Shown here piece by piece: positions 62,262 to 64,000 of a stretch of 64,000 nucleotides of DNA. Below the pieces are notes generated by a model. That model saw only the letters and a program-made list of their open reading frames with translations. It did no database searches and was not told the DNA's origin. How positions within the stretch are numbered: the stretch's first letter is position 1; every line of letters begins with the position of its first letter. Both the position numbers and the translations under genes were made by a program. The stretch comes from an uncultured Coriobacteriaceae bacterium (GTDB lineage: Bacteria; Actinomycetota; Coriobacteriia; Coriobacteriales; Coriobacteriaceae), in NCBI GenBank assembly GCA_944321435.1, contig CALULH010000004.1, positions 146,530-210,529 of the forward strand. Reading direction: 5' to 3'.

Positions 62262-62494
62262 GGGCCCGCCGCGCCTGCCGCCCTGCCCGTGCCTCCTGCA
62301 GTCAGCGGCCTTTGCCAGGCCGACCGCGCCGCATGCGGGTTTTTGGCTTTCTGATGAAATAGGGGTCGGTGTTTCCCCTGCTTGTCCTATTGCCCAACCG
62401 GGTACAACAGTCTAGCCCGCCTTTTGCGCGGACTGGTCGTGTGCCGGCAGGGTTTAGGAGCTGCCGGCGTCGGCATGCAGGGAAGGTGAACGCA
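62262..62494. other. Intergenic space before the mutase-like gene
   Basis: A short hairpin CCGCATGCGG followed by TTTTTGG near 62331-62346 may end the upstream operon. No gene. Confidence 0.4.
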
Positions 62495-63943
62495 ATGGCC
62501 TCCGCCATTCGGTGCGCCGTGGATGGGTGGCGCGCTCATACTGACGAGGACTTCACAGACGAGAATATCGCGCGCGTCGCCGACGCGGTGGCGCGCTTGT
62601 GGGCCCCGATGATCTCAGGTGTCACATTGTACGTGGCGTATGACGCCCGCCCGGAATCTGAGCACGCGGCGCTGCTGGCCGCGGCGGTTGCGGCGTCGCG
62701 CGGGCTTTCCGTTCGCGTGTCGGATGCGCCCTGTCCGCTCCCCGCGCTGGCGTGGACGGTTATGCGGGACCTGCGTGCGTGCGGCGGCATCATGGTGACC
62801 GGCGGCGCGCGCCCCTGCGGCTACGCGGGCATCACGCTCGTCAACGCCAACGGCTCGCCTGCGTTGGAGAGCGATTACGAGTGCCTTGAGAGCGCTCTGC
62901 GCTCCGAGGTTCCCGATGCCCGCGCCGGCTTTGAGCGCGTGGACATGCTGAGCGCATACATAGAGGAGCTGTGCGCGTTTGCGCCGGCGGCGGAATCGGG
63001 GGCGCCGGCGTCCGGAGGCGCACGGCCCGTCGGCACGGCCGACGTCCCGCGCGTGATCTGCGACCCGCTGTACGGCGCTGCCCAAGGCGCGCTGCCCCGG
63101 GTGCTCGGGCGCCTGGGCATCGAGGCGCATGAAATCCACCGCGGGCCCTACCGGGATTGCGAGGACGTGCGTCCGGATCCCGTGGAGCCCTGGGTTGACG
63201 ACTGCGAGCAGGCGGTAACCGACGCGCAGGCATGGGCGGGCTTGGCGCTCGACGGCACGGGTTCGCGTTTCGGGGCGGTGGACGAGAACGGCGCCTTCGT
63301 GGGTCCTCAGAAGATCTTCGCCTTGGTTATGGGTTACTTGGTCGAGAAGTGCGGGCTGACGGGACGCATAGTCGGTCCGGGATCGCTTTCCACGATCGTG
63401 CGGCGTCAAGCCAAACGGCTCGGCTGCCCGCTGACGATCACCTCGTGGAACCTGCGGCGCCTGGGGGACGAGGTTGCGCGCGGCAACGTGCTCATAGCGG
63501 GGGAGGATTGGGGATCCCTTGCCATTCCCAGTCATCTGCCCGCATTCGACGGCTTGATCGTGCACGTGCTGCTGTGCCGCCTGATGGCCGAGGCCGGCAA
63601 GCCCCTGGGCGTGCTGGTGAGCGAACTCGAGACTCAATTAGGCTCCGTGGTCTTTGGTCAGCGAGAGCTCAGGCTGGACGCCGAGGTCATGGAGACCTTC
63701 CGCATGCTGGCGCCGGGATTGAACCCGGAGCGAGTGGCGGATAGGGAGCCGGTCGAAGTGAGCCATCTTGACGGGCTGCGCTTCGGCTTCGCCGACGGTT
63801 CGTGGCTGCTGCTGCGCCCGGATCCCGAGGATCCGATCATGTGCATCTCCGCCGAGGCGCCCACCGTGGCCCAGCGCGACGCGCTGCTTGCCGCCGGCGC
63901 CTCCCTCTCTCGCGATCCTCTCCCATTTGTGCAGATTCCGTGA
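62495..63943 (+). CDS. Phosphohexomutase-family protein lacking catalytic residues
   Basis: 482 residues with the four-domain layout of alpha-D-phosphohexomutases (GWRAHTDEDFTDENIARVADAVA start, YVAYDARPESEHAALLAAAVAASRG, VICDPLYGAAQG, C-terminal EVSHLDGLRFGFADGSWLLLRPDPEDP). The phosphoserine loop TASHNP reads TGGARP (Thr102-Pro107), so the catalytic Ser and His are replaced by Gly and Ala. The metal loop DGDGDR reads DGTGSR (253-258), losing two of three Asp. The sugar loop GEESGH reads GEDWGS (336-341). It is conserved in shape but should not act as a mutase. GGAAGGTGAA precedes the ATG at 62495. Confidence 0.85.
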   Translation: MASAIRCAVDGWRAHTDEDFTDENIARVADAVARLWAPMISGVTLYVAYDARPESEHAALLAAAVAASRGLSVRVSDAPCPLPALAWTVMRDLRACGGIMVTGGARPCGYAGITLVNANGSPALESDYECLESALRSEVPDARAGFERVDMLSAYIEELCAFAPAAESGAPASGGARPVGTADVPRVICDPLYGAAQGALPRVLGRLGIEAHEIHRGPYRDCEDVRPDPVEPWVDDCEQAVTDAQAWAGLALDGTGSRFGAVDENGAFVGPQKIFALVMGYLVEKCGLTGRIVGPGSLSTIVRRQAKRLGCPLTITSWNLRRLGDEVARGNVLIAGEDWGSLAIPSHLPAFDGLIVHVLLCRLMAEAGKPLGVLVSELETQLGSVVFGQRELRLDAEVMETFRMLAPGLNPERVADREPVEVSHLDGLRFGFADGSWLLLRPDPEDPIMCISAEAPTVAQRDALLAAGASLSRDPLPFVQIP

Positions 63944-63944
63944 A

Positions 63945-63980
63945 CCCCCTCCCGCCCCTTGCCGGGAGGGGGGAGGGGGT
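63945..63980 (+). terminator. Terminator-like hairpin after mutase-like gene
   Basis: CCCCCTCCCG (63946-63955) pairs with CGGGAGGGGG (63964-63973). No T-run. Confidence 0.6.
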
Positions 63981-64000
63981 GGCAGTATATCTCCTTGCCG

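Noticed and set aside
62495..63943. An ordinary phosphoglucomutase/phosphomannomutase
   Set aside because: The catalytic Ser, two metal-binding Asp and the sugar-binding loop are all replaced.

Overview
This is a 64 kb chromosomal segment of a high-GC (roughly two-thirds G+C), anaerobic-looking actinobacterium. The best guess is class Coriobacteriia (Collinsella/Olsenella/Eggerthella relatives). The guess rests on gene content: an F-type ATPase operon, menaquinone biosynthesis (menA), a multihaem c-type cytochrome, nickel-pincer (lar) genes, several PTS sugar modules and actinobacterial release-factor wording. The genus cannot be fixed from the sequence alone.

Layout. 0-4.7 kb: the 3' end of a multihaem cytochrome gene, a TSCPD-domain protein coupled to a Tat lipoprotein, a zincin-like peptidase, a DUF3006 protein and a membrane-anchored beta-lactamase-like serine hydrolase. 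5-8.4 kb: larE (short), larB and larC for the nickel-pincer cofactor, behind a MerR-type promoter. 8.6-16 kb: housekeeping genes (phosphodiesterase, mazG, enolase, HAD phosphatase, DivIC/FtsB-like protein, Ppx/GppA). 16.3-21.8 kb: a PRD regulator, EIIB, EIIC and MupG, a sugar-uptake locus probably tied to cell-wall amino-sugar recycling. 22-26 kb: tRNA-Leu(UAA) with a decayed neighbour, hom, MscS channel, PHP phosphatase. 26.6-30.5 kb: a 54-aa membrane protein and a BceAB-like ABC exporter with a YxeA protein. 30.7-36.9 kb: manA, a GntR/UTRA repressor, a strong promoter with a perfect operator, an intact GH1 phospho-glucosidase, then EIIC and GH4 genes that have both lost their 5' ends. 37-41.6 kb: an accessory island bounded by three copies of a ~65-bp repeat. 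It holds a broken, repeat-interrupted AlbA_2/ATPase-type gene, a DUF1016-like fragment, and an ABC transporter whose ATPase carries a RelB/DinJ antitoxin domain at its N terminus. The EIIB expected next to the broken EIIC lies just beyond the island. 42-49.7 kb: menA, prfA, prmC (with a large low-complexity insert), tsaC, glpK and dCMP deaminase. 49.7-56.9 kb: the full atpIBEFHAGDC operon. 56.9-64 kb: murA, an LCP protein, pepT, a DtxR/MntR regulator, a homocysteine methyltransferase-like protein and a phosphohexomutase-like protein lacking its catalytic residues.

The least ordinary features are non-coding. Three intergenic spaces (10.8, 22.0 and 30.6 kb) hold mirror arrays: two or three direct copies of an 11-22 bp motif, then the same number of inverted copies, at one fixed period (40, 21 and 29 bp) and exactly symmetric about one axis. 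The motif differs in each array. Other spaces hold long inverted repeats (4.8 kb), a pair of long hairpins with unrelated stems but a shared 28-nt loop (26.3 kb), and two copies of a dispersed hairpin (24.1 and 44.6 kb). The other main candidates for new biology are the antitoxin-ABC fusion with matching palindromic operators, and an 11-bp tandem repeat whose copy number sets whether a winged-helix domain is translated.
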